NCBI GenBank assembly: GCA_016584495.1
Contig: WAID01000003.1
Location: forward strand, 5,350,501 to 5,414,500
Origin: Celoporthe dispersa
Taxonomy: Eukaryota; Ascomycota; Sordariomycetes; Diaporthales; Cryphonectriaceae
Length of the DNA stretch: 64,000 nucleotides
Direction: 5' to 3'
Every line of letters starts with the position of its first letter. Position 1 is the stretch's first letter. This document shows positions 23,831 through 34,231 of this stretch, in pieces. Below the pieces are notes generated by a model, which did not search any database, was not told the origin of the DNA, and saw only the letters and a list, made by a program, of their open reading frames with translations. The translations under genes and the position numbers were made by a program.

Positions 23831-24227
23831 GATGACTGCGGATGGCGGTGGTGATCGCGGGGGTGATCGTCCAGCATGGCAATAACCTCCCTACCAGACA
23901 ATCTTATCCAGTTGTGTGTGTGTGTGCGTGTGGTTCAGGAGATAGCATATATACTATTCATGTTCACCGGCGCTGTGTTCAGGTATGGAGTACCAGTTAG
24001 TGGCCCGTCGTCGGTTGTCTCTAGGCTGATTACTGATCAGGCGTAGTGCTGTGATCGCTGAGTGGCAGGGGGTGTTGCAGTGAGCCGAGGCATGCTGTTC
24101 ACCTACCTCACCGGGAATACTACACTATGCGTAAATACTGTGTTTCGCGATTCCTACACTCGCATATCCCCTTTTCCCCTCCCACAACATTCATCCCATT
24201 GCATTTCAGCTTTTGAAATTGGTAAAT
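23831..24227. promoter_or_regulatory. Shared 397-bp divergent promoter interval, SDR / kappa GST
   Basis: Separates the starts of two enzymes that both end in PTS1-like tripeptides. It contains a (TG)n tract at 23911-23931. Coregulation is an inference from the arrangement. Confidence 0.5.
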
Positions 24228-25317
24228 ATGGGTGGTCGGATCGATTGTTATCTTGATCTTGGTGAGCATCACTTTTTTGTGGTTTGTCCTCTCGCGCACT
24301 GCGTACCGCACTGCTGACAGGTTACTCGTCCCACTCAACGACCAGCGTCTCTGTACAGCTATCTTGGCTTCGTGTACCTCATCGACAACCTGGGCACACT
24401 AGATTCTCATGGGGTCCACGTAGAGTGAGTGGTTCGGGTCTGGGTAAACACAGAACACCCAAGCTCACGAGACGACGATCCAGGTTCCATCCAATGCTCA
24501 TCGGCGCGGTGAACGCAAAGACTGGTGAGCGAGACATGCATTGATATTTCCTGCTGCCTGATCTCCCTCGCAATGACCATGATCATTACTAAACTCCGCA
24601 CACGAACGGATCAAAGGCAATAAACCACCATGGACCGTGCCAGCCAAAGCACTCTACGGATCAAACCATGAAGTGGGCCGGGCAATAGAGCATTTCGGCC
24701 GGCCCCAGATCCGTTTCCCCAAGGATCTCATGCCCATGGCACATACCATACTTGTCAGTACCTGTGCTCAACCCCGACAGCTTCTCGCTTTCTAATTAGT
24801 TCTACCTTCCCTCTCTTCTAAACAACGATAAAAACAACAGCCCCTCCGGTGCCTCCACTACATCAAGCGCCGATACCCCACCGACACGTACCACGCTGTG
24901 CTGGAGGACCTCTTCCGCGCCTTCTGGACGCCGCCCAACCTGAACCTGACGCAGGTCGACGTGCTCGCCAGGGTGCTCGCCGAATCGGGTCGGTTCTCGC
25001 CCGAGGAGTGCGGGGCGATCCTGGCGGCGGCCAAGGACCAGGAGGTCAAGGACATGCTCACCAGGACCACGCAGGAGGCGCTGGAGAAAAGGCGCCTTTG
25101 GGGCGCCGTGGTTGTGGGTGACGAATGCGCAGGGGAAGAGTGAGCCGTTCTTTGGGAGCGACAGGTAAGGAACTCTGGTCCCTCTGGAGTTGTTGACCTG
25201 GAGGGAGACAGACTGGCTGACTCTAGGGAACCCAGGTTCAACTACGTGTACAAGTTCTTGGGGCTGCCGTATCAAGATGTTCAGTTGCTGCCTCCAGGAG
25301 CAAAGCCGAGGCTGTGA
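24228..25317 (+). CDS. Kappa-class glutathione S-transferase / 2-hydroxychromene-2-carboxylate isomerase family, six exons
   Basis: DsbA-like thioredoxin-fold GST; animal kappa GSTs are mitochondrial and peroxisomal. I assembled the gene from six small exons: 24228-24261, 24346-24424, 24484-24524, 24617-24753, 24841-25164 and 25236-25317. The start reads MGGRIDCYLDLASLYSYLGF, matching the kappa N terminus, with Ser13 aligned to the glutathione-activating Ser. Then come FHPMLIGAVNAKTGNKPPW with VPAKALYG, LRCLHYIKRRYPTDTYH, and FGAPWLWVTNAQGKSEPFFG with SDRFNYVYKFLGLPYQDV. Exon 5 carries AAAA at 25087-25090 where AAA is needed to join TQEALEK to GAFGAPW. With that correction the length is 231 aa, normal for the class. 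The protein ends KPRL; human GSTK1 ends ARL, so a weak PTS1 is possible. It is convergent with SWC5. Confidence 0.87.
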
Positions 25318-25495
25318 TCATGCTGTGAAGAAGAAATGACCACCAACAATGTTTTGTCTCTATAGCAAGGGTATCTCTAGCCGACGTCAGTTCCATAGAC
25401 AATGAAGAGAAAAGCAAAACGCCATTTGTGCAACCCCGTGAGACCCCGCCCCGCCCCCCGCCCCCCAATCCCGCAGACCAGACTATATAGCAACC

Positions 25496-26625
25496 TCAAG
25501 CCTTGCCCGCCAGCCTGACCCGCCTCGCGTCGTCCTCCCGCCTCGCCTCCGTCCGGGCCAAGAAGTCCTGCCGGTCTGCATACGACCCCTTGGCCCGCCC
25601 CGCCAGCACCAGCTCGTCCTTGATGCCCTCCTTGTCCACAAACCCGGCCCAGTCCATGCGTGACTTCTCCACCGTGTTCAGCTTCTGGGCCTTCTCGCGC
25701 GCCTGCAGGCGCACCGCGATCCCCAGGTTCAGGTCCGTCCGGGGGCTATCGGCTGTCACCACCACGGGCTCAAATACCGACCGGAAGGCCTTGCGCGGCA
25801 TGCGCCTCTCGGGACCGCCCTCGCCGTCTCCATCCGCCGCGGCCGTGGCGGCGCCAGCAGTCGGGTCGCCCGCGCCGGAGCCCTTGGAGGCGAGGTACAG
25901 CCTGGCCTCTGCAGACTCGCGCGGCACGAGCCTCTCCTCCGTGTGGACCTTGCCCGCGAAGTTGTATGTCCGCCTGATCTTGATCATGTCGCCGGACTCC
26001 GCCTCCGCGCCGGGTTCTTGTGCGCCGGCTGAGTGTTGTTCCGTGCTGCCCTCCTGCGCGTCCTCCGCCGCCGGCTGCGGCTCCTGTGTTGTGGGCATCA
26101 CCGGTGCCGCCGTCATGGAGGCCCATAGAGCATCGACATCGACCGTCACGGGCCCTGCGGCTACTTGTGCCTTGCGCTCTGCTTTCCTACAGGTCCCGTC
26201 AGCAAGATAACTCCAGAGGGCGGGACTGCTCAGCCGGGACATGACCCACTCGACAGCACGCATACTACGCGTCTTGATCAAGCCACCCTCCCCGCCCTCG
26301 TCATCGTAGTCTCTCGGTGCCTGCTGGCCCTTCTTCCGCCTCTTTCTGCCCTTCTCTATGATCGCCTCGTCCCCGGAATTCTCGAACCCCGCATCCTCTG
26401 CATCCTCGGTGTCGCCGCCACCGCCCCCCTCTTGTCTCCTCTTGCGCCCTGCAGGCGGTGCTGCTTGGGTAGTGGTGGTGGTGTCGGCGCCGCCATCTTT
26501 TTTACAGCGTCTTCGTCTTCGGATGACTCCGCATCGCCGTCGTGCTCGGGCGCGTCATCGGGCGCAAAGTCTGAGTCTTCGGACGATACGTAGTCTTCTT
26601 CGTCGAGTATGGGGTCGGGCGGCAT
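25496..26625 (-). CDS. SWC5: SWR1-complex subunit Swc5 (BCNT/CFDP family)
   Basis: Subunit of the SWR1 remodeler that exchanges H2A for H2A.Z. The start at 26625 gives MPPDPILDEEDYVSSEDSDF, an acidic N terminus. The C-terminal BCNT domain is diagnostic: AQKLNTVEKSRMDWAGFVDK, then EGIKDELVLAGRAKGSYADR. The central part has VDVDALWASM and IRRTYNFAGKVHTEE. The frame changes at the A6 run (T6 at 26498-26503); one more base joins DEDAVKK to DGGADTTTTTQAAPPAGRKR. A likely 63-bp intron at 26249-26187 has donor GTGGGT, branch-like GCTGAC and acceptor TAG. It is a multiple of three and stop-free, so it is easily read through. Removing it gives TRSMRAVEKAERKAQVAAGP and a 355-aa protein. Confidence 0.88.
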
Positions 26626-26736
26626 TTCGTGGGAGTGTAGGCGAGGGTGGTGTTGGACCAAGGTTGAGGTTTAAAGTTGAGAACGAATGACGTTTGCGCG
26701 TTGTCCAAACTCGCGTCTGGCTTTTGGCGTTGTTGA

Positions 26737-26750
26737 ACCCTAACCCTGAA
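26737..26750. promoter_or_regulatory. Telomere-like CCCTAACCCT motif upstream of SWC5
   Basis: Two tandem CCCTAA-type units lie about 115 bp upstream of the SWC5 ATG. On the SWC5 strand they read as AGGGTTAGGGTT. Similar elements in fungal promoters are bound by Tbf1-type Myb proteins; here that is inference. Confidence 0.4.
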
Positions 26751-26869
26751 CGTTGCTCCAGTGGGCTGTCCCAACCCCCCCCCCCGAAATAAAAAAAGAA
26801 CGGCTTGGTCACCAACAAAGGGGAGGGGGAAGGATTAAAAAAATTAAAATAAAAAAAAAAAGAATACAA

Positions 26870-28160
26870 AAAAAAGAGAGCCTAATCAAGTCTAGTAAAG
26901 GCCGATCAGATTGAATCAAGGTCAATCATGAAGAATTGAAAGATTGACAAAGAAAGGACGCCAATATGTCACAAGACTGATTACTGTTGTGGTTGCACCG
27001 GTCGTGCCCTTATGTCTCCTAAAGAATTACACAGGTACCTTGGAATATCATTATTTGTAGTCTTGGGAGTATCCTATCATTCTAAGGGTCAAAAATAGTA
27101 ATACCCAAGTTGGGTTAACAAACAAAACAGAAAAATCTATGTGACCACACGTAGAGTCGGGAGTATTCACTTGCTGTGGTGTCTACATGAGCAGCCAAGC
27201 AAGCCAGCACAATGCTTTGTTTTGCTTATTTACTTGTTGTTGATATTAGAAGTGATTTCATGATCCTAGAGAATTCCTTGAAGATGCTACCACGACAGAG
27301 AAACATGGGCAAGGCTGTAATTGTGTGGACAGGACTCCCGTGCCTTACATACAGTTTATTTACTTTCTTTGATGAAGCTGTAAAAGCAAGACAAAGTGCA
27401 AGCCAATATTTTAGTGTCAAATATTTTTAAATGCTGTATTCAGAAAAACAGTGGCATGAGCCCATCACTCTCTTGTTTCGATCTTGCTTAACAGCAGACT
27501 GCTATGTAATAACCGTAATAGAAGCGCATGCTTTATACTAAGTACTAATACAAAAAACATTCAAAAACTTTGCAGGATGGTATTTGATTTAGTCGACAGG
27601 CTCGACTACTAAGTTAACCTAATCGCTTGATTTTACAAAACTTTAGAAGCTTTGCAATAGATTATTCCGAGAACATTTCCAAGTTCCTTTCCTGATACTT
27701 AGTAGCTCATATGCTTGAAAGACGAAAAAAGGCGGAGGGAGGGGAGGAGAAGGCATATCACGCTCCGGTCTTGTTACAATAATTCCCTAACCATGTAGGT
27801 TATGATACCTGCTTATATATTCTAGTTATTTTTGATAAAAATAATGATGTTTATATTTATGTATTACAGGCAGCCTATGTAATGTCCGCTGTTATAATTC
27901 GAGGCTATTTGACAACGATGCAGTAAGATTTGTGAAGCTACAAGGAGATCTACCTAGGTAGTACATCATCCAAAAACACACGCACGCCTGCGCACACAAA
28001 AACAACCATACAAGTACCAATACTAAACACCCGACTCGTGTCCCCTCTTCATGCTCCTCCCTACCAGCCCTCGCCCTCGCCCTACACCAACAACACACAG
28101 TAAACTTTCGGGAATCCCCACCCAGATCGGGTGGAAAATTCCATGCGGGCCCAAAACTTA
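26870..28160. repeat. AT-rich island with decayed repeat (copy A)
   Basis: A sharp drop in GC compared with both flanks, TA-rich, with no intact coding sequence. A part around 27,185-27,340 is similar to 42,175-42,355 in the second AT-rich island. The minus-strand conceptual translations also look alike but are broken by stops. The composition fits repeat-induced point mutation (RIP) of an old element. The element class cannot be named from what remains. Confidence 0.55.
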
Positions 28161-29702
28161 ATCTAGAAGCTTATGTCGACGCATGGTTTTTTTCTCTCTC
28201 CTTTTTTTTACCCCAGGCCGAATAATAATGATAATTACGACAGAAAATAATAAAAAGGGAAAAAAGGAAGAAGGAAAAAAATTCCCCGTTAGCCGTGCGT
28301 ATACAGACCGCCAAGCGTCTTTTCTTTGTTTCCCTTCCGGGAGGGGTTGCATGACGATCTCTGGCGGTGATGAGCCGTGTTTCTGTTTCGGAAGTCTGCA
28401 GTAGCGGGATCGTCGATCTGTGGGCTAGGTGGTTAGAGAATGGCTGGGCTGGGGAGCGACGAACGACGACGTCGTCCAGTTGGTTGGTAGTAATGGTAGT
28501 GGTGGTGGTGGTAGTAACGGTGGCTGGTGGCTGGTATTGGCGGCTGGGGTAATGCATCCAATCTAGATAATCTACTTAGACAACCCGGGCGGCCGCTACT
28601 AAATTAGAAGAAAGGAAAAATTAAAGGAGGAGGGGGAGGGAGAGGGGCCATCACATCTCTTGGAGGAGGTGATGTGATGTGACGGCCCTTCTCGAGAGCT
28701 TAGGATGAATGAAACGTGTGTTTTGCGTGTCCGACTCGCTCAACACAACCGCCAGAAGCAACGTCTAAGTTGCCTATCCGGGAAATCCCGCTAGCACCCA
28801 GCCCAGCCCAGCCTCTCTCTCTCCTCCACCTGGCTGGCCTCGCAAGCTACCACTGTCCTTCTTCTCTTCCTCTGCTTCTTCCCATGCCGGGCACTGACAC
28901 GAGCACAGCGCACATGACATCTTCTCTGGTGCCCAAGCGGCTTATTACCTACCTCGAGGATAGATAGATACCAGCAACGAATAGAAACAGAGCGTCATCA
29001 CTCACGATCAGGCGGAACAAGGTCCCCCCCCCACGCAGGCACAAATCTCAGATCTGACTACGGTAGGCAAGTCAGTAAAGTGAAAGAAAAAGAAAGAAAA
29101 AAAGGTAATAGCACTATAATAGTAATAGTACCACAGCTATTTCCCATCCACACCACCCGCGGGAGCAGCGGCACCAAGAGTAAAGGCCAGACCGCCGCCC
29201 CGCCTGACGATAAGGCGCCCATACCTCCCGATGACCTTTCGTCATCGTCCCGTCTCCCTGGACCGGTTGGGCTGCGAGGGTACCGCTGGGCAGGCACTTA
29301 TGTATCTTCTGTCGGCCGTCTTGCCCCTCCCCCCCCCCCTTCCCCTCCTCCTTCCCGCCAGAACCTATCACGGTGGACGGGACAGAGTCGATAGTCGGCC
29401 AAACCATTCATTCTTCAGCTCAGGCCCGGCCCAACCCAACCTATCCTCCCGTCACATCACATTTACCCCTTCCTGGGAAGACACTTACACACGCACGCGC
29501 ACACAGCCCCAGCCTAGTCGGAGACAGCCGAGGCAGGCGAGGTACGAGGTCACCGGGCAAGGTCGAGCCGCTGCGGAGCCGAGAAGAGAAACGTGTGCTG
29601 AAGCGACATCAGACGGTACTCGTCATGTCTCTTTGAGAATGGGTCCGGGTCGAGAGTATCAGCAACGGTCAGACTGGTCACTGTCTGGGCGTGTGTCTTT
29701 AC

Positions 29703-29733
<31 letters not shown>

Positions 29734-30832
29734 TATTTATGTGTGTGTTTTATAATACAACAGAGCAGTCACGATTGCGGGACAAAAATAGATGGGGCGG
29801 GCCCAACTGGTGCTTTTGACTCCATTCACCCAATCCATCGCTGACCCTTCCGGAGGGGGTCAGACACGCTGAGGAAGGTTACCGCCTACTTCCAAGAATG
29901 CTTGTTTACCAGTTCCTCTCAGCACCGCTATTTCCTCCCTGTCCATACAAGAAGAAAAAGAAAAGAAAAATGTGTCCATAAGGTGGTATACCCCTCCTTT
30001 CCCTAAACTGCCGTGGAAATGCTCGGAAATAGAAAAATGAGAAATCATGGAAAAAATCCAAGGGTCGCCACCCCCGACGAGACCCCAGCTAGTGAAATTC
30101 CGATAATGCTTGATGACAGCCCCCCTCCCCCCCTCTCACATGCAGAACCCTGTGCCATGACCACACCACGCACACACACACATATACACCCCATCCGCAG
30201 GCCTGTTATACCCTTGGGAAGAAACATGATGCGCCATTTGTTCGCCTGGCAGGCAAAGGTCTGGTACGCAGGCCATGCAACCAGAAGATGAGAAAAAAAA
30301 AAGAAGACAATGAGAGAAAGATAAATGTAAAAGAAAGAAGAAAGAGAAGAAAAAAAAAAAGATGGCTGCTGTCTCTGGACCGATGCGGCCCGCCAGTGCG
30401 AAGCGCAAGAGAGCCAGACCAGACTTGGACAGACAGTGCCTCTCTCGCGCTGTCATGACTCGATCCCAAGGCCGATCGACGCTCTGTCGGGTGACACACT
30501 TGAACGTGCCCGTGCCCGCGGCGGGTGGATCCACTCGTTCCCACCGCCACGCTGCGTAAGAGCCCCGATGGAATCCTCTTGGGCCGAGTTTGATACATCC
30601 AAGAACGGTACTGGCTGAGATACGGCGAGATGAGATGGTTTTTTCGATCAGTCGCACAGACTTGTGTGTCGTATTCCTGTCTCTGTCGCTCATGGCACTA
30701 GGAAGAATCTCCAATAAGCCGAGGGGAGAGGGTGGTGCGTAAGATTGGATCCCAAACCTGCATGGGGGTTTGATTCCGCTGCCTGCGGGGTCCCCATGCA
30801 TTGTCGATCCTAGCCGCCTGCTGCTGTGTGAA
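28161..30832. other. Gene-poor region downstream of the Ecl1-like gene
   Basis: Low-complexity DNA with purine or pyrimidine runs, a GGT-type repeat near 28,480-28,530, C runs near 29,021 and 29,330, and a CA microsatellite at 29,706-29,732. I see no coding sequence with a recognisable motif. Confidence 0.5.
29706..29732. repeat. CA microsatellite
   Basis: (CA)n of about 27 bp, followed after a short spacer by GTGTGTGT, so it can fold back on itself. Confidence 0.95.
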
Positions 30833-32050
30833 TCACCGGCTGTTCATCCCCGTCACCGGCTGTATGGGCGTGACAAGCTCGATCGACTTGGGCCGCGAGT
30901 AGGCAGCCGGGCGTCGCGACGGTAGTGGTCGGTCAGAGCCCTGTGCGGCCATCGTGTAGCCGTAGTTGTCATAGGTGGACGAGTACACCGTCGACGAAGG
31001 GCGGCTCCCATATGATGTGCCCGGGCTGGTGGCGCCGCGTGACGAGAACGGCCACATCGCCGTGGGATAGGAACCACCAGAGGGCGTGGGCGGGCTTGGT
31101 TCCCGGGCGCTGAGCGACCGCAGCGCCGAGACTGCCGAGGTGTGGTGGCTGGCAGACTGAGGCGAGGTCGGGGGCGAGATGAGCATGGAGTGTGGTCGTG
31201 ATGGCGACGCCCGCGGGATGATGTCCCTGGGTTCTGGATCGCCCGCCGCGTAGAATGGGTAGTTGGGACTTGTTCGTGTCCGGAAGGTGAGGGTCCTCGG
31301 TGTTGAGCTCGATGGAGACGGGTCGGGGTGGTCTCCGGCACGGCACCTGGCTTCTCGTCAGCGGGCTGTATGTGCAGTGGCAGGGACAGAAGGGAGGGAG
31401 GGGAGGAGAGGGGGGGAAGGGAAGAAGGCACTTACGCCTCGGAACAGTATATCGCCTTCTCATCCTGAGGCACGAATTGCTTTTCACATGTCATACTGAA
31501 AGAATGACTGGTCAGCCGAAGAGTCCACGACACAGAGAATGTGTGTGTGTGTGTGTGTGTGTGCACGCGCACCGGGATGGTACACGCCGAGGACCATTTC
31601 CCCGCGCCGGCCGGGATCTCGCGAGCACATAGATCTGCGGCCGAAAGCAAAGGGTGACCAGCGATGGCGACGTGCACCGTTCCACGGTTGTGACTGTGTG
31701 CCGCGAGGCGACATGGAAGAAAAGAAGAAAGAGAAAAGAAAAAGATAGAAAGAAAAAAAAAGAAAGAAAAGATATCGCACGAGGGGGAGGACAGTGGGTG
31801 ACACCTACCAGAACAGGGGAAAGCTCTCCCTCTCGTCCGACAGCCAGTACTCGTCCTCCATCTCACGTTCCCTCTCCCGTGGGTTCTTGCCCAGCTTGGA
31901 CCCAAACTGCGAGGTTCCCCTGCGGGTCATTGCAGGTCGCGAGGAGGCCTTGTGCCTGGAGGACGGGTCGGTTACGGTGACGGCCTTCCTCACATCCGTA
32001 TATGAGGTGTTGGCAGAGCTGTGGCCAGACTTCCTCCGGTGGTGGTACAT
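30833..32050 (-). CDS. Ecl1-family / 'life-span regulatory factor' domain protein
   Basis: Small Cys-motif protein of the fungal Ecl1-like family; S. pombe Ecl1-3 and S. cerevisiae YGR146C extend chronological life span. Three exons: 32050-31809, 31495-31436 and 31346-30833. Introns are 313 and 89 bp. The phases close to 271 aa with no frame correction. The N-terminal part is basic (MYHHRRKSGHSS) and contains ARG/GLU-rich EREREMEDEYWLSDERESFP. Across two splices comes the family signature CMTCEKQFVPQDEKAIYCSE then AC, giving the CxxC...CxxxC pattern of a metal-binding site. The rest is Ser/Pro-rich, with the conserved blocks SPPTSPQSASHHTSAVSALR and DRPLPSRRPAAYSRPKSIEL, then VTP. No other gene was found within about 4 kb downstream or 11.6 kb upstream. 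Confidence 0.85.
31540..31563. repeat. TG microsatellite inside intron 1 of the Ecl1-like gene
   Basis: (GT)n of about 24 bp within the 313-bp first intron, transcribed as CA repeats. Confidence 0.95.
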
Positions 32051-32095
32051 TGGGCCTGGATGGTGGAGACGAGGAGGTTCTGTGGTGCAGCTGGG

Positions 32096-32125
32096 CTCTC
32101 TCTCTCTCTCTCTCTCTATATATAT
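32096..32125. repeat. CT/TA microsatellite just upstream of the Ecl1-like start
   Basis: (CT)n followed by (TA)n, ending about 46 bp before the ATG on the minus strand, so probably in the 5' leader or core promoter. Confidence 0.9.
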
Positions 32126-32479
32126 CCGGACGGCGACGAGCCACAATGCTCGCTGGTTGGCCGTCCCTCGCAGGCGGTCCTATTACCGGGCGTGGAAAAA
32201 AAAGACAGCGGGGGTCCGATATGCGGGACCAATCCACAAGGACGGTCCGGTTGAGGGACGATTGGGTCCGAGTTATGATATCTCTTAGGGCGGTAGGTTG
32301 ATGCCCAGCTCGCAAGGGAACCGTAGGAGGGAGACAAAGTAGGGCGGAGGAGTAGTGTGGGTGCCTGTCCAGAAGAGGGCTGCGCGGATGCGGCCCTTTA
32401 TGCAGCGTACTAACAAGAGAAGAGGGTGTGTGGGGTTGTGATGCAGGGAGACGACACGAGAGATCGTATGCAGGTCGAC

Positions 32480-32505
32480 TTGTGTGTGTGTGTGTGTGTG
32501 TGTGT
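32480..32505. repeat. TG microsatellite
   Basis: (TG)n of about 26 bp in the upstream region of the Ecl1-like gene. Confidence 0.95.
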
Positions 32506-32837
32506 TTGTGCCGTGTTGTGTCTGTCCGGTTCTTATCAACTCCTCCGGAGTGGCGAATAGATGTGCAAGATTCGGCAGATCGTCGTCAAGAACGAACGGA
32601 GGAGTGGCATATGATGGGAGATATATAATGAACAAAACCTTTGTGTCTGGTGTGGCACCGATGACTCTTGCGCGAGTAGTGCGGAGAATGTCGCGTCGCG
32701 ATTGCGCAAGGTAGTGCCCTTTATTATTATTATTTTCTCCTCCCACTCTCGTTTCCGTTCTGGCGTGGCGGTCCTTGTCCTGGTTGAGTGGTCCCCCCAG
32801 CAGACAGGATCCAGGGTCCTCCCGTCCAGGATGGTTG

Positions 32838-32859
32838 ATGTGTGTGTGTGTGTGTGTGC
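32838..32859. repeat. TG microsatellite
   Basis: (TG)n of about 22 bp, 330 bp from the previous TG tract. Confidence 0.95.
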
Positions 32860-33649
32860 GTCGGAGCAGACAGCAGCGTTGCCTGGCAAGCGTTGACAAG
32901 AGGAGCCCAGCGCTGTGGGACACTCTTATTTTCGTTTAAACCAGGATGGTTATAGTACAGAGAAACCAATCCGGCTCTCTGTGTGATGAGTTACCGCTAG
33001 CGCCAGGCCAGGCGGCCGTTAGGGTCCCCCTCGGTGGTCCTTTGGGTTCCTGGAAAGGTTGGGACGGTGAGCGTGGCTCTCTCGGTCTTCTTGTACGCGA
33101 GCCGCGGGGAAAAAAAAGACGGTGGTAGGCTGAGGCCGAGTGTTTGTAGCAGTAGCAGCAGCAGTAGGACCTGGCAGGTATGTGCTGCTATTATGAGAGA
33201 TGACGGCAAAGACACAAAATGCAAAAGCGTGCCTTGTCCTCCTGACAAGAATTCCGGGCCGGGAGGGTCACGCAACGGCGGGGTTGGTGGCGCCTTGTCA
33301 AGAATATTATTGTCTTGGGTTATGATGGACAACAACACGACGATCGCTGTGCGCGCACTTGCTATCCGAGATGTGGCAGTGAGGGGTCCAATTGGAGAGG
33401 GTGGCCAAGTCCGGCGGAGAGAAAAGATGTCAGTCAGTACCAGAGGAGATGGGGTTACCACTGGTGTAGCCTATGGGCGGGTGAGGAGGAAGAGGCGGTG
33501 GCTGGCTGCTGTTGTGTGTCGTTGCTCGCTGTGCAGTGGTGTGCTGTGGTCCGGTCCGGTCTGGCCTGCGTGACGTTGGGCAGATGACGATGAGAGAGTG
33601 CGTGAGAGAGAAAGCGCTCCGAGTCGATGTTGGGCCTCTGTCGTGGTGG

Positions 33650-33712
33650 AGAGGAGAGAGGGAGAGGGAGGGAGTGAGTGAGTGAGTGTGTGTGTGTGTG
33701 TATGTGTGTGTG
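33650..33712. repeat. GA/GTGA/TG compound microsatellite
   Basis: GA-rich sequence passes through (GTGA)n into (TG)n. Confidence 0.9.
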
Positions 33713-34221
33713 ACACCTGAGAGAAGACACAGACACAGGAAGAACAATCCTGGTGTATGTGTTGTGTGCAGAGAGGAGAGAAGAAGAGGAGCAAAGAAAG
33801 AGGTCCAAGTTAAAAGGCTTAGCAGGAGAGCGATTGAGGGACGCAGCAGAGTTCGTTCTGGAAGAGCGAGTGGAAGGAATACAGTAGTAGCCAGAACAGG
33901 AATGGCGGGGCCTGGGAATTTATTTATATGATGGCCAGAGGGTTGAAAAGGTTGGAATTGCAGGAGATGCAGCGAGCGAGGGAGGAGGGTGAGAACGACT
34001 GACGAGAGTTCCAGGTTGTTATGCGGTCCTTGAAGCGAGAGGGACAGACAGGTTTTGGGGAGCGCGCGAGAGGCGAGAGAGAGAGAGAGAGAGACAAGAG
34101 AAACACACGCTCACAATTATGGTATAGAGAGGGTACAGGGTGGTGACAAGGTTGGAGGGCGCTTCGTGGCCCAGGCCCCTTGTGACTCTTCTTCTCTGTG
34201 CCGCGAACGGTATGGTTCAGG

Positions 34222-34231
34222 ATGGTACCAT
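34222..34231. repeat. Perfect palindrome ATGGTACCAT
   Basis: 10-bp self-complementary sequence. The same core recurs at 59,156-59,165 and 60,921-60,930. Confidence 0.7.

Noticed and set aside
24849..25143. Two separate short genes in place of the kappa GST exon 5
   Set aside because: The overlapping frames are explained by one exon with an extra A at 25087-25090. Removing it restores the continuous kappa GST C terminus.
33034..33573. 179-codon open frame in the gene-poor region
   Set aside because: Low-complexity translation with microsatellite-derived stretches, no motif and overlapping equally long frames.
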